A stretch of DNA of 64,000 nucleotides from Litchfieldia salsa (GCF_900104555.1 NZ_FNJU01000003.1:1-64000); one strand, 5' to 3'. Counted from the stretch's first letter, positions 49,976-58,290 are shown. Numbers and translations are program-made. Notes: generated by a model from the letters alone, not told the origin.

Positions 49976-50382
49976 ATTTTAGTAAAACAGTTTTATAGTG
50001 AAGTAGGAAAATCAACTAAAGTATTTTTTCCTTTTGCCATTATCATTATTCTCTTTTTTTCTGGAATTTCATTCACGTTCGTGATTCCTGGATTGAAGGG
50101 ATTTGACCTGTTTTTTATTATTTTAACGCTATTGATGTATTCTATGGTAGCAATCATATTTGTGGGTCTATATAAAGGGAAATTATCGTTTGTTCTTATG
50201 ATTTGTTATTTTTTAGTAGTCTTGGGGTGGGTTGGCGATTATGGCTTGAATGGGGGGAGTTTAGTTTAGTTGAACACATGAATCCAACAGTTTATGTTGG
50301 TTACCCAATTGTTAGCTCTTTCATTATTACTGGGTTGTATAGCATGATCAGTTTCTTTGTATGGAAAAAAGGCAAGGTTTGA
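49976..50382 (+). pseudogene. Frameshifted membrane protein
   Basis: An open frame from ATT 49976 (7 bases after GGAGGTG) reads ILVKQFYSEVGKSTKVFFP, then three hydrophobic helices to NGGSLV-stop at 50269. One base over, EFSLVEHMNPTVYVGYPIV and a fourth helix run to TGA 50380. The shift coincides with the G-run at about 50250, so one G is probably missing. Intact length about 135 residues. Confidence 0.55.
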
Positions 50383-50408
50383 GAGCTAATAAATTATAAA
50401 GTGTCTTT

Positions 50409-50496
50409 CGCTTATTTAATAAACGGGAGCGAATGCGAACAAAGATATCTGACATTCCTTGTTGAGTAACGAAGCAGGTTTTTTGCATAAAGAAGG
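50409..50496 (+). repeat. Array repeat copy
   Basis: CGCTTATTTAATAAACGGGAGCG, TTGTTGAGTAACGAAGCAGG, TTTTTTGCATAAAGAAGG. Confidence 0.75.
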
Positions 50497-50540
50497 ACTG
50501 GGAATTGATTATAATTTGTGATTACAAGGAGGTACATTAA

Positions 50541-50673
50541 ATGAACTATCTATTAAATTTAAAGATCCTGAGTTATAACCTATATTAAGCCATTCATTAA
50601 TCATGAAATAACTTGGATTAGAAATACTGCTAAAAGGGCAATATCAAAACTTGAAAAATTAAGCAAAGAATAA
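50541..50673 (+). pseudogene. Remnant of a HEAT-repeat gene
   Basis: After a GGAGG site and ATG 50541, shifted frames give KFKDPEL, then P-I-L/KPFINHEITWIRNTAKRAISKLEKL, closely similar to the last HEAT unit of the gene at 31410 (KFKDPELIPYIKPFVNHNI). Frameshifted and lacking the N-terminal 140 residues. Confidence 0.65.
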
Positions 50674-50674
50674 A

Positions 50675-50770
50675 TAATCCTTATTCAGCTAACGGGGGCA
50701 AGAGTTAAAAATGGGAGCGCTACTGCGATTTTTTCCTTTGGGACTAACAGATAGTAAAGTTGAAGAAGGA
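50675..50770 (+). repeat. Array repeat copy
   Basis: ATCCTTATTCAGCTAACGGGGGC, inner GGGAGCGCTACTGCGATTTTTTCC, TTGGGACTAACAGATAG, TAAAGTTGAAGAAGG. Confidence 0.75.
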
Positions 50771-50823
50771 AAAAGATTATTGATATTGAATTATTAAAAG
50801 AAAATTAGATGGAGAGGACAATT

Positions 50824-51384
50824 TTGCTAACTAATATATACTTTGTACGACATGCCCATTCTACATATACACCTGATGAATTAGGAAGACCTTTATCCAT
50901 TAAGGGTCTCGCTGATGCAGAAAGGATTTGTGAAATTCTCGAAAATGAAAATATCGATATAATCATTTCCAGTCCATACAACAGGGCGATTCAAACGGTT
51001 GAGGGAGTCGCAAAATTTATAGGGAAAGAAGTTATAATTGAGGATGATCTTAAGGAACGGACCTTATCTGTAAAACCTGTTGAGGATTTTAATTTTGCTA
51101 TAACAAAAGTATGGGAGAAACCTTCCTTTTCTTGGGAAGGAGGAGAATCCAATATTATTGCACAAAAACGCGGGATAAGGACAATTTTAAGAGTATTAGA
51201 CATGTATGAAGGTAAAAACATTGCAGTAGGAACACACGGTAATATAATGGTTCTAATTATGAATTATTTTGATAAAAAATATGATTTTAGTTTTTGGAAA
51301 GACCTTAATATGCCAGATATTTATAAATTATCTTTTGATAATAAGAATCTAAAAGAAGTTAATAGAATGTGGAATGGGACTTAG
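50824..51384 (+). CDS. Histidine phosphatase family protein
   Basis: A 186-residue phosphoglycerate-mutase-like phosphatase. The catalytic RHG block is IYFVRHAHSTYTP (RHA variant with His near residue 10), followed by PLSIKGLADAERI, DIIISSPYNRAIQTVEGV, and the second His in GTHGNIMVLI. Substrate unknown. TTG 50824 follows GGAGAGG; ATG 50809 is possible but has no ribosome binding site. Confidence 0.8.
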   Translation: MLTNIYFVRHAHSTYTPDELGRPLSIKGLADAERICEILENENIDIIISSPYNRAIQTVEGVAKFIGKEVIIEDDLKERTLSVKPVEDFNFAITKVWEKPSFSWEGGESNIIAQKRGIRTILRVLDMYEGKNIAVGTHGNIMVLIMNYFDKKYDFSFWKDLNMPDIYKLSFDNKNLKEVNRMWNGT

Positions 51385-51385
51385 A

Positions 51386-51449
51386 GGGTTATTCGACTAA
51401 CTGGGAGCGTTTATCTTAGAAGGGATTGACGCTCTTTTTATGGAATGTA
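51386..51449 (+). repeat. Last array repeat copy
   Basis: GGTTATTCGACTAACTGGGAGCG, stem GAGCGTTTATC/GGGATTGACGCTC, TTTTTATGGAATG. No copies were found to the right of this point. Confidence 0.7.
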
Positions 51450-51841
51450 TATAAAAAAATAGTGGTAGGTTACTAAAAATCACACATGCATTACCTTCTA
51501 CTCAGAAGGATTTTTCTTCTTCCCGTTTTTCCTCGTAAAACTCTCTTAGTCTTTTATAACGAGAGATTATCTTGTCACTTGTTTTCTTTTTACAAGCATT
51601 GCGAATACCAATTTGGACAACCATATGCAGGGCATGACGAGGTCTTCAAGAAGTAGTTAACTCTTCTCTTAATACTGTTTTATTATTAAACTAAAGTAAA
51701 GAAGAATTAAAGGAATTTCTTAAAAGGTGTGGAAGATATCCAAATTATGATTTGGCTACTTGGAAGTAGGTTCTTAATTAGAATGGGTTAGGTATGTGAA
51801 AAAATATACTTGAAGTAAACAAGACTCTAGGGGGAGATAGG
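51450..51841. other. Array end: gene remnants
   Basis: Two fragments: a - strand ORF at 51502-51624 and a + strand tail KEELKEFLKRCGRYPNYDLA-x-W-K near 51694-51770. No complete gene or repeat. It marks the boundary between the array and the conserved region. Confidence 0.45.
51502..51624 (-). CDS. Small basic ORF, probable fragment
   Basis: Forty residues: MVVQIGIRNACKKKTSDKII, SRYKRLREFYEEKREEEK. Coding-like, but the frame is open further upstream, so it is probably the tail of a lost gene. Confidence 0.3.
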   Translation of the reverse strand: MVVQIGIRNACKKKTSDKIISRYKRLREFYEEKREEEKSF

Positions 51842-52657
51842 ATGATTCGTAAGTTAAAAAAAGATGACCATGAATTAGTATTTTCGTTAATCGGTCATAA
51901 ACCAGCAGAAAATTTATTTATTATAGGGGATATTGAAGCATATGGTTATGATTCCAATTTCCAAGAGATTTGGGGGCAATTTCAAGACGACAAATTGATT
52001 GCTGTCTTGTTAAGATACGACCAAAATTATATCCCGTTTAGTGAGCAACATTATGATGTAAAAGGATTTTCAGAAATCATCAATCGTAATCCCGAGCGAG
52101 TTGAATTAAGTGGACTAAAGCATTTAATTGAGCCCTTACAAGGATTAATAAATAGGGATGTTAGGAAACATAGTGAAACATATTATGCGAAATGTGCGGG
52201 TTTAAGTTATGAGATAGATGAAGAAAGAATAAAGCGTGCAAACTATTTACAGCCATCCGAATATCATGAAAATGTAGAAATGTTACGTGCAATACCTGAG
52301 TTTGCAAACGGGAATTTTAGTGTAGAAGCGAGAGAACGTGCTGAAAATTTCAAAACTGGAAGAACTTGTATTGTGCGAAACGAGCAAGGTACAATGGTTG
52401 CATCAGCATCTACAACAGCAGAAAATTCTCAATCTGCCATGGTTGTTGGTGTTGGCACAAGACCAGGCTTTGAACGAAGAGGGTATGCAACATTATGTAT
52501 GGAAAAGCTGTGCAGTGATTTATTAGCAGAGGGGAAATCACTTTGTTTATTTTATGAAAATCCCGCAGCTGGGAAAATTTATAAACGTTTAGGATTTACC
52601 GACATTGGCTTGTGGACAATGATTCGTTTCGAGGCAGATAACAGAGTTTCAGTATAA
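51842..52657 (+). CDS. GNAT-family acetyltransferase, two-domain
   Basis: A 271-residue protein: an N-terminal degenerate domain (MIRKLKKDDHELVFSLIGHK, NLFIIGDIEAYG), and a C-terminal GNAT domain with VGVGTRPGFERRGYATLCMEKL (acetyl-CoA loop) and LFYENPAAGKIYKRLGF. Similar two-domain acetyltransferases are common in Bacillus; the substrate is unknown. GGGGGAG precedes the ATG. Confidence 0.85.
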   Translation: MIRKLKKDDHELVFSLIGHKPAENLFIIGDIEAYGYDSNFQEIWGQFQDDKLIAVLLRYDQNYIPFSEQHYDVKGFSEIINRNPERVELSGLKHLIEPLQGLINRDVRKHSETYYAKCAGLSYEIDEERIKRANYLQPSEYHENVEMLRAIPEFANGNFSVEARERAENFKTGRTCIVRNEQGTMVASASTTAENSQSAMVVGVGTRPGFERRGYATLCMEKLCSDLLAEGKSLCLFYENPAAGKIYKRLGFTDIGLWTMIRFEADNRVSV

Positions 52658-52669
52658 TGGGGGACTAAG

Positions 52670-53134
52670 ATGAAGAAAAGGTATTTGATGTTATTTAGCT
52701 CAATTATGTTTCTTGCTGTATTGTTTGGCTGTTCAAACGAACAGTTTAATGATGAAAATATTGCTTTCACTGTTGTTCATACTGAATCAACAAATGAGTT
52801 TAAATCCTATACAATAGAAATAGTAAACAACACTGGATTTGATTTAACACATCTTAGGTTAAATTTAACTTACCCAATAAAAACGTCAAACGGATCAAAA
52901 GATAATCCTTTTTCTGTTGAAGGAAAAGCAGATAACTTAACAAGACAAATTAATCTTAAAACTGGAGAGACGATAGTTTTTACAATTTTTGCTCCCATAA
53001 ATGAGGTGTTTTCCAATACAGAATTACTTGATTTTGAGAATCCCAATGTTAATTTAATAGGTTTTGTGAAGGATGGAAACGAAGAAATTCCTTTTGGCAT
53101 ATCTGGTGGATTAAATGTACTTGAAAATTATTGA
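52670..53134 (+). CDS. Lipoprotein
   Basis: A 154-residue exported protein: MKKR, hydrophobic segment, lipobox VLFGCS with Cys21 as lipidation site. The mature part is beta-rich (YTIEIVNNTGFDLTHLRLNL, KTGETIVFTIFAPI), like a small Ig/FxLYD-type domain. GGGGG precedes the ATG, 12 bases after the acetyltransferase stop, so it is probably co-transcribed. Function unknown. Confidence 0.75.
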   Translation: MKKRYLMLFSSIMFLAVLFGCSNEQFNDENIAFTVVHTESTNEFKSYTIEIVNNTGFDLTHLRLNLTYPIKTSNGSKDNPFSVEGKADNLTRQINLKTGETIVFTIFAPINEVFSNTELLDFENPNVNLIGFVKDGNEEIPFGISGGLNVLENY

Positions 53135-53158
53135 ATTTAGATCGTTTGATCAGGCTAT

Positions 53159-53323
53159 ATGAGGCTAATTAGTTTTGATATTTGTGTAGTTATGTTAATG
53201 CTCATACTCTATATTTTTACTAATATTAATATTAATTTCATATTAGCTTTTGCTTTAATATTTGCTGGTAGAGGAATTGGAATCTTGTGCAGAAGTAGAA
53301 AAGTAGATAATAAATCTATTTAA
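53159..53323 (+). CDS. Small membrane protein
   Basis: Fifty-four residues with two hydrophobic segments and a basic tail (GILCRSRKVDNKS). The ribosome binding site is weak. The position between two membrane/lipoprotein genes on the same strand and the composition support it. Confidence 0.45.
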   Translation: MRLISFDICVVMLMLILYIFTNININFILAFALIFAGRGIGILCRSRKVDNKSI

Positions 53324-53352
53324 AGACTTTGGGTAAAGGGAGAATATAATTA

Positions 53353-53664
53353 ATGGAGAGTAGATTAAGAAAATCTAGTATATATGGATTTTTGATTGGA
53401 TTGGCAGTTTCTATTTTGTTTGTTGATTATAAAGAAGTTACACAGGTAGGTAATGGTGTTACACAAACTACATATAAGCCTGTCATAGAATATATCGTTT
53501 TAATCTTACGTTTCGGCATTATAGGAATGTTTTTAGGTCTTTTTATTGGTTGGAAGGGTTATGAAAGAAAACATAAAACACAACAAGAAAAAACATATTA
53601 CCTACCATTCTTTTTTATTGTTTTTATCGTTTCTATTCTTTTAATGGCAGTTTCTAACTGGTAA
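53353..53664 (+). CDS. Three-helix membrane protein
   Basis: A 103-residue membrane protein; helices about residues 8-24, 45-66 and 80-100, with positively charged loop GWKGYERKHKTQQEK. AAGGGAG precedes ATG 53353. Family not recognised. Confidence 0.6.
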   Translation: MESRLRKSSIYGFLIGLAVSILFVDYKEVTQVGNGVTQTTYKPVIEYIVLILRFGIIGMFLGLFIGWKGYERKHKTQQEKTYYLPFFFIVFIVSILLMAVSNW

Positions 53665-53847
53665 CAATTCGATTCAAACTTTGTTATGTCGAATTAAATT
53701 TTACCAAAATAAAAACGCCCTTGTATGGCGTGTGTACTAAAGCATTCAAGTTCCGAACTTATATGTACTAAAAAATAAATGCATTATGTAGGTTAGTCAA
53801 CATATAACTTCTTATTTCAAAAGAGAACCGTGAAGTAATCGTAAATT

Positions 53848-53944
53848 TGGCGGGACTGCCTGGGAATCGAACCCAGCTGCGACGTCACGCGCCGCACAAT
53901 CGGTTTTGAAGACCGTGAGGGACACCAGTACCCCAATCAACCCC
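53848..53944 (-). tRNA. selC: tRNA-Sec (UCA anticodon)
   Basis: Ninety-seven bases with encoded CCA. The anticodon loop CTTCAAA contains TCA (53907-53909). Features special to selenocysteine tRNA are present: an extended D stem (GGG...CCC), a long variable arm (TGCGGCG/CGTCGCA), a T arm CTGGG-TTCGATT-CCCAG, and an acceptor stem of 7-8 pairs (GGGGTTG/CAGTCCC with G-U pairs). It is charged with serine and converted by SelA. Divergent to selB. Confidence 0.93.
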
Positions 53945-54108
53945 ATTTTTTATTAGATAAAATGACATGTTTACTATTATGCCTGATTATAAAAAAAATT
54001 TCAAGTGATAGCTATGATTGCCTAATTAATAGTTGCTCTGGCTTGATTCTGACTGATTTTCCCGTTAAAGTATTTGTATAATTGTGCGGTAGAAGGTAGG
54101 TAGTAAGA

Positions 54109-55992
54109 GTGGGACAACGTTATTATACAATTGGAATGGCAGGTCATATTGATCATGGTAAGACAACATTAACAAAGGCATTAACCAATGTTGATACTGA
54201 TCGTTTAAAGGAAGAGAAAGAGCGACAAATATCCATTGAGCTAGGTTTTGCACCTTTACATATAAATGATGAGATGGAAGTATCTGTAGTGGATGTTCCC
54301 GGACATGAACGATTTATTCGACAGATGATTGCAGGAGTAGCTGGGATTGATTTGGTGATTTTAGTAGTGGCTGCTGACGAAGGGGTCATGCCACAGACGA
54401 GAGAGCATCTAGAGATTTTATCCTTTCTTGGTATTGAAAGAGGGATTATCGCTGTATCGAAAATTGATCGAGTTGATCCTGAGTTTGTCGAGTTAGTTGA
54501 AGATGATATTAAAGAACAGCTTGAAGGAACCGTATTTCAAGATGCTCCTATTGTTTTAGTAGATAGTCTATCACATATCGGACTAGATTTATTAAAATCT
54601 AAAATAGAAGAAGAATTAAATATGATTGAAGAACAAAAAATTAGCGGAAGTTTCCGTTTGCCTATTGATCAGGTCTTTTCTGTAAAAGGCCAAGGAACGG
54701 TTGTACGAGGGACAATTTATGAAGGGGCGGTAGAGGTTGATCGTGTCTTAAGGGTGCTTCCTAAAAATATAGAAGTAAAAGCTCGCCAACTTCAAGTTCA
54801 TCATCATCAAGTAAACACGGCTTCTGCTGGTCAACGTGTCGCGATTAATTTAGGTGGAGTGACCAAAGCAGAAATTAAACGTGGAGATGTACTGGTTTCT
54901 TCTAATGACTATATTGTGACAAAGACGATTGATATTGCATTAAGGTTCGTCAATCCCTTAAAATACCTCATTAAACAAAGAGCTCAAGTTAAATGTCATA
55001 TTGGAACAACTGAGGTTATGGGTAAATTAATCTTTTTTGATCGAAATGAAGTGGAAAATGAAGAAGGGGAAGTCCTTTGTCAACTTCGACTAGATGAAGA
55101 AATCGTTACAAAGCGAGGGGACAGGTTTATTTTAAGAAGGCCAACACCAGCAGAAACTATTGGTGGGGGTTGGGTCGTTGATCCTAATGCTGAAAAGTAT
55201 CGCTTTGGTGAAGCTACGATAAAAATGCTAAAGGATAAACAAGAGGGGACTCCAATTGAACGTGTTAAAAGGACTTTGAATCATCATCAAGTTTTGTCTA
55301 TTGCTGATTTAAGCAAAGAAACAGGCATAACCATTGAGGCTATACATGAACTACTGGATTCTCCAGAAATGATCTCAATTAAAGAAGGAATGTATAGTTC
55401 TGCTTCTGTCATCAGTGGCATAGGCGAGCAAATTCTAGAATCTGTTAATCAATTTCATCAATTGAATCCACTTATGATTGGTATAAACAAGGCTGAGATG
55501 TCTCAATTACTTTCAAAGAAATTTAAAAAGGATTTAATAGAGTTCAAAATTAATGAGCTTATCAAAGAGCATACGATTAAAAGGGTAGATCAATTTATTT
55601 CATTGTATTCTTTTGAACCAACATTTCCAGCTCAATGGGCAAAAAGAATGGAAAGTGTCGTACTTGCTATTAAAAATGATGGGTTAAATGTATTAACGTG
55701 GGCAGATTATGTTTCACAATCTGGACTTCCAGCTAAAGAAGCAAATGATTTACTTCACTTTTTACTCGGTAAGGAGCAAATCTATCCTTTGGATGATAAA
55801 CTCTATTTACACCAAGAAGCATTAGAACACTCAATTAATAAGTTGAAAGCTGAGAAACCCGAGAAGTTTGAATTAAAGGATGCGAAAGAAACCTTGCAAC
55901 TATCAAGGAAATACTTAGTTCCTTTACTTGAACTATATGATAAATTAAAACTCACGGAACGTTTAGAAAACCATAGAGTATGGGTAAAATAA
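54109..55992 (+). CDS. selB: Selenocysteine-specific elongation factor SelB
   Basis: A 627-residue GTPase that brings Sec-tRNA to UGA codons marked by a SECIS hairpin. G1 GHIDHGKTT at residues 12-20, G3 DVPGHE, G4 SKID; then EF-Tu-like domains with DQVFSVKGQGTVVRGTIYEG, and a C-terminal set of winged-helix domains (residues about 370-627) for SECIS binding. GTG start with GGTAGG upstream. Lies between selC and a SelW-like selenoprotein gene. Confidence 0.97.
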   Translation: MGQRYYTIGMAGHIDHGKTTLTKALTNVDTDRLKEEKERQISIELGFAPLHINDEMEVSVVDVPGHERFIRQMIAGVAGIDLVILVVAADEGVMPQTREHLEILSFLGIERGIIAVSKIDRVDPEFVELVEDDIKEQLEGTVFQDAPIVLVDSLSHIGLDLLKSKIEEELNMIEEQKISGSFRLPIDQVFSVKGQGTVVRGTIYEGAVEVDRVLRVLPKNIEVKARQLQVHHHQVNTASAGQRVAINLGGVTKAEIKRGDVLVSSNDYIVTKTIDIALRFVNPLKYLIKQRAQVKCHIGTTEVMGKLIFFDRNEVENEEGEVLCQLRLDEEIVTKRGDRFILRRPTPAETIGGGWVVDPNAEKYRFGEATIKMLKDKQEGTPIERVKRTLNHHQVLSIADLSKETGITIEAIHELLDSPEMISIKEGMYSSASVISGIGEQILESVNQFHQLNPLMIGINKAEMSQLLSKKFKKDLIEFKINELIKEHTIKRVDQFISLYSFEPTFPAQWAKRMESVVLAIKNDGLNVLTWADYVSQSGLPAKEANDLLHFLLGKEQIYPLDDKLYLHQEALEHSINKLKAEKPEKFELKDAKETLQLSRKYLVPLLELYDKLKLTERLENHRVWVK

Positions 55993-56100
55993 GAGAAAAC
56001 ACTAAATTCAATTCATATTCAAAAAATCATATCTATTGCAGAATTTGAGAAGATTGTACTACAATAATAGTACATAAGGAATAAGAGGAGGAACCAAATC

Positions 56101-56340
56101 ATGACAACATTTAAACTGGCTGTAGAATTTTGCATGCAGTGAAACTACGCACCAAAAGCTGCGAGTTTCGCAGAAGAGTTATTTAACCATTTTCGTCATA
56201 ACATCTCCAATTTAGAATTAATACCTAGTTCAGGTGGGGCATTTGAAGTGTCAGTAAATGGAGAGAAGATCTATTCAAAACTTGAAGTCGGAAAATTTCC
56301 AGATACTCAAGAAATTATAAACACACTAGAAAATAAATAG
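56101..56340 (+). CDS. SelW/Rdx-family selenoprotein (C-M-Q-U)
   Basis: A 79-residue thioredoxin-fold protein of the SelT/SelW/SelH (Rdx) family. From ATG 56101 (AGAGGAGG upstream) it reads VEFCMQ, in-frame TGA 56140-56142 as Sec14, NYAPKAASFAEELFNHF, then IPSSGGAFEVSVNGEKIYSK and GKFPDTQEI, the usual family signature. The redox motif is C11-x-x-U14. A hairpin CTGCGA-GTT-TCGCAG follows at 56159-56173. Too short for most gene finders because of the TGA. Sits between selB and selA. Confidence 0.95.
56159..56173 (+). promoter_or_regulatory. Candidate bacterial SECIS of the selW-like gene
   Basis: Perfect stem CTGCGA/TCGCAG with loop GTT, the loop 23-25 bases after the TGA. Confidence 0.8.
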
Positions 56341-56349
56341 GTATGAAAG

Positions 56350-56385
56350 AGGGGAGTCCTGTCAATGACAGAACTCCTTTTCTTC
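56350..56385 (+). terminator. Terminator after the selW-like gene
   Basis: GGAGTCCTGTCA/TGACAGAACTCC hairpin with TTTTCTTCTT, ending the selB-selW transcript. Confidence 0.75.
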
Positions 56386-56393
56386 TTAATAAA

Positions 56394-56786
56394 TTAGTCA
56401 ATGGAGATGATGTTGTTTGGATTAGTGCTTTCTCCTTCCTTTTTAATGAATACTTCTAAGATGTTATTTTTATAGAAGGCACGTACCAGTTTCTTCTCAA
56501 TTAGGAATGGGAGTGTGATTTCTCTTAGTAGGATATGGTTAGGGAGATTAGTTGTGGAAGGTTTAACCTCTATGATTAAGATATCATCTGAAAAATGAAT
56601 CGTAATTTGTTCCTTCTTAATTAAAGGAAGATCAGCTTCGATGATAAATTCTTCACTCGTTTCAAAAAGGTCAATTTGGAAGTGCTCTTTATCTAAAAAT
56701 GATCTAAATGAATCATCCAAAAACTGTTGCATCCATTTATCAAAACGATCTAAGTGATATTGTTTGGAGTTATCTTTGTTCTTCAT
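56394..56786 (-). CDS. cotM: Hsp20-like spore coat protein (CotM-like)
   Basis: A 130-residue small-heat-shock (alpha-crystallin-type) protein: FQIDLFETSEEFIIEADLPL, ITIHFSDDILIIEV, ILLREITLPFLIEKKLVRAFYKNNILEVFI. The length and position next to sspP, sspO and citB agree with CotM of B. subtilis, an outer coat protein of the spore. GGGGGC precedes the ATG. Divergent from selA. Confidence 0.8.
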   Translation of the reverse strand: MKNKDNSKQYHLDRFDKWMQQFLDDSFRSFLDKEHFQIDLFETSEEFIIEADLPLIKKEQITIHFSDDILIIEVKPSTTNLPNHILLREITLPFLIEKKLVRAFYKNNILEVFIKKEGESTNPNNIISID

Positions 56787-56883
56787 GGAAATGCCCCCTG
56801 ATTAATTGCTATACTTATACTATTCAAAAGAAATGGAACTGTTTCAATTTTCATCAACTGTTATAGAACATTGGAGGTTTATG

Positions 56884-58290
56884 ATGAAAGAATTTTTACG
56901 ATATTTGCCACCTATACATGAGGTACAAAAAAACGAATTATTTAAAGAAATTGTTAAAAAGCATAAGATTAACCATGAAAAAGTAACCGAAATGCTCCAA
57001 GAGGTTATAAATGACATACGAGTTCATCTTTTATCAGGCACTTGGGATGCTAATGGTAATGAGCCTTCCAAAGAGACTTTTCTTAAAGAAATCTTCATGA
57101 AGCTGGATCAAAAAGCTGGGAGTCTTACTACTTACTACCTCCAAAAGGTAATTAATGCTACAGGTACCGTCTTACATACTAATTTGGGACGTGCGCGCCT
57201 TAGTGAAGAAGCCATCAATAGGGTCGTTGAGATCGCTAGAAATTATTCAAATCTTGAGTACCGGGTTGAGGAAGGGACTAGAGGTTCTAGGCATGATATT
57301 ATTGAAGGAATATTGAAGCAGGTTACTGGTGCAGAAGCTGCAATGGTTGTGAACAATAATGCAGCTGCTGTTTATCTTGTGTTAAGGGCATTAGCTAGTG
57401 AGAAAGATGTCATTGTTTCGAGAGGTCAATTAGTAGAAATTGGAGGTTCTTTTCGGGTTTCTAGCATTATGAAGGAAAGTGGAGCGAATCTAGTTGAAGT
57501 AGGAACAACAAATAAAACTCATTTGTTTGACTACGAAGAAGCAATTAATGAAAATACGGCCATGATTATGAAAGTACATACAAGTAACTTTAAGACGATT
57601 GGCTTCACAAAAACTGTCTCTGCTGAAGAATTAATCGCTTTAAAGAAAGAAAATGACCACGTTCTATTCTATGAAGATCTAGGTAGCGGTGTTTTATTTG
57701 ATTATCGTTCCCTTCGTATAGGAGATGAACCAATTGTATCAGAAGTAGTTAATCAGGGAGCGGATATTATCTCCTTCAGTGGAGACAAACTACTCGGGGG
57801 TCCGCAAGCCGGTATCATAGTTGGTAAGAAAGAGCTTATTCAGAAGCTAAAGAAGCATCAACTAGCACGTGTCTTAAGGGTAGATAAGATGACTTTAGCA
57901 GCACTCGAAGCAACACTTCTTACATATCTAAAGGGTGGGAAGGAGCTTGAAACCATTCCAACTATACGAGATATAATTGTCCCGGAGAATCAAATCGAGA
58001 AACGAGCTTTAGATTTTATAGAACAAATGAAAAATCAAGAGCATCTAACTTTTACCATTCAAAGTGATGTGTCACAGGTGGGTGGAGGAACCATGCCAGA
58101 TGTTGAAATTCCAACCTATACTGTGTCCCTGACCCATAGTAATAAGTCAGCAGAGGAAGTAGCTGTTTCTTTAAGAACAGGTAAGCCAAGCATCATCACA
58201 AGAGTAAAAAAGGATGGTGTCATTTTGGATTTTCGCACAATTGCGCAAGATGAATTAGGGGAAGTAGTTAAGGCGTGTAGCCAATTATAA
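56884..58290 (+). CDS. selA: L-seryl-tRNA(Sec) selenium transferase SelA
   Basis: A 468-residue PLP enzyme converting Ser-tRNA(Sec) to Sec-tRNA(Sec) using selenophosphate. N-terminal LRYLPPIHEV, then INATGTVLHTNLGRA, RDG-like HDIIEGILKQVTGAEAAMVVNNNAAA, and the PLP Lys302 in SFSGDKLLGGPQAGII. ATG 56884 is 6 bases after GGAGG; ATG 56881 is also possible. Inserted between the selW-like gene and the spore genes. Confidence 0.97.
   Translation: MKEFLRYLPPIHEVQKNELFKEIVKKHKINHEKVTEMLQEVINDIRVHLLSGTWDANGNEPSKETFLKEIFMKLDQKAGSLTTYYLQKVINATGTVLHTNLGRARLSEEAINRVVEIARNYSNLEYRVEEGTRGSRHDIIEGILKQVTGAEAAMVVNNNAAAVYLVLRALASEKDVIVSRGQLVEIGGSFRVSSIMKESGANLVEVGTTNKTHLFDYEEAINENTAMIMKVHTSNFKTIGFTKTVSAEELIALKKENDHVLFYEDLGSGVLFDYRSLRIGDEPIVSEVVNQGADIISFSGDKLLGGPQAGIIVGKKELIQKLKKHQLARVLRVDKMTLAALEATLLTYLKGGKELETIPTIRDIIVPENQIEKRALDFIEQMKNQEHLTFTIQSDVSQVGGGTMPDVEIPTYTVSLTHSNKSAEEVAVSLRTGKPSIITRVKKDGVILDFRTIAQDELGEVVKACSQL

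Noticed and set aside
211-51449. Classical integron with attC sites and IntI
   Set aside because: The repeat ends (CTAAC/GTTAG) only partly match RYYYAAC/GTTRRRY, and the recombinase lacks the IntI-specific insertion. The array is described as integron-like only.
211-51449. CRISPR array
   Set aside because: The repeats are 75-105 bp, variable in the centre, separated by whole genes, and no cas gene is present.
56806-56883. Upstream start at 56806 for selA
   Set aside because: The extra residues are not SelA-like and overlap the cotM promoter region; GGAGG at 56873 sets the start at 56881 or 56884.
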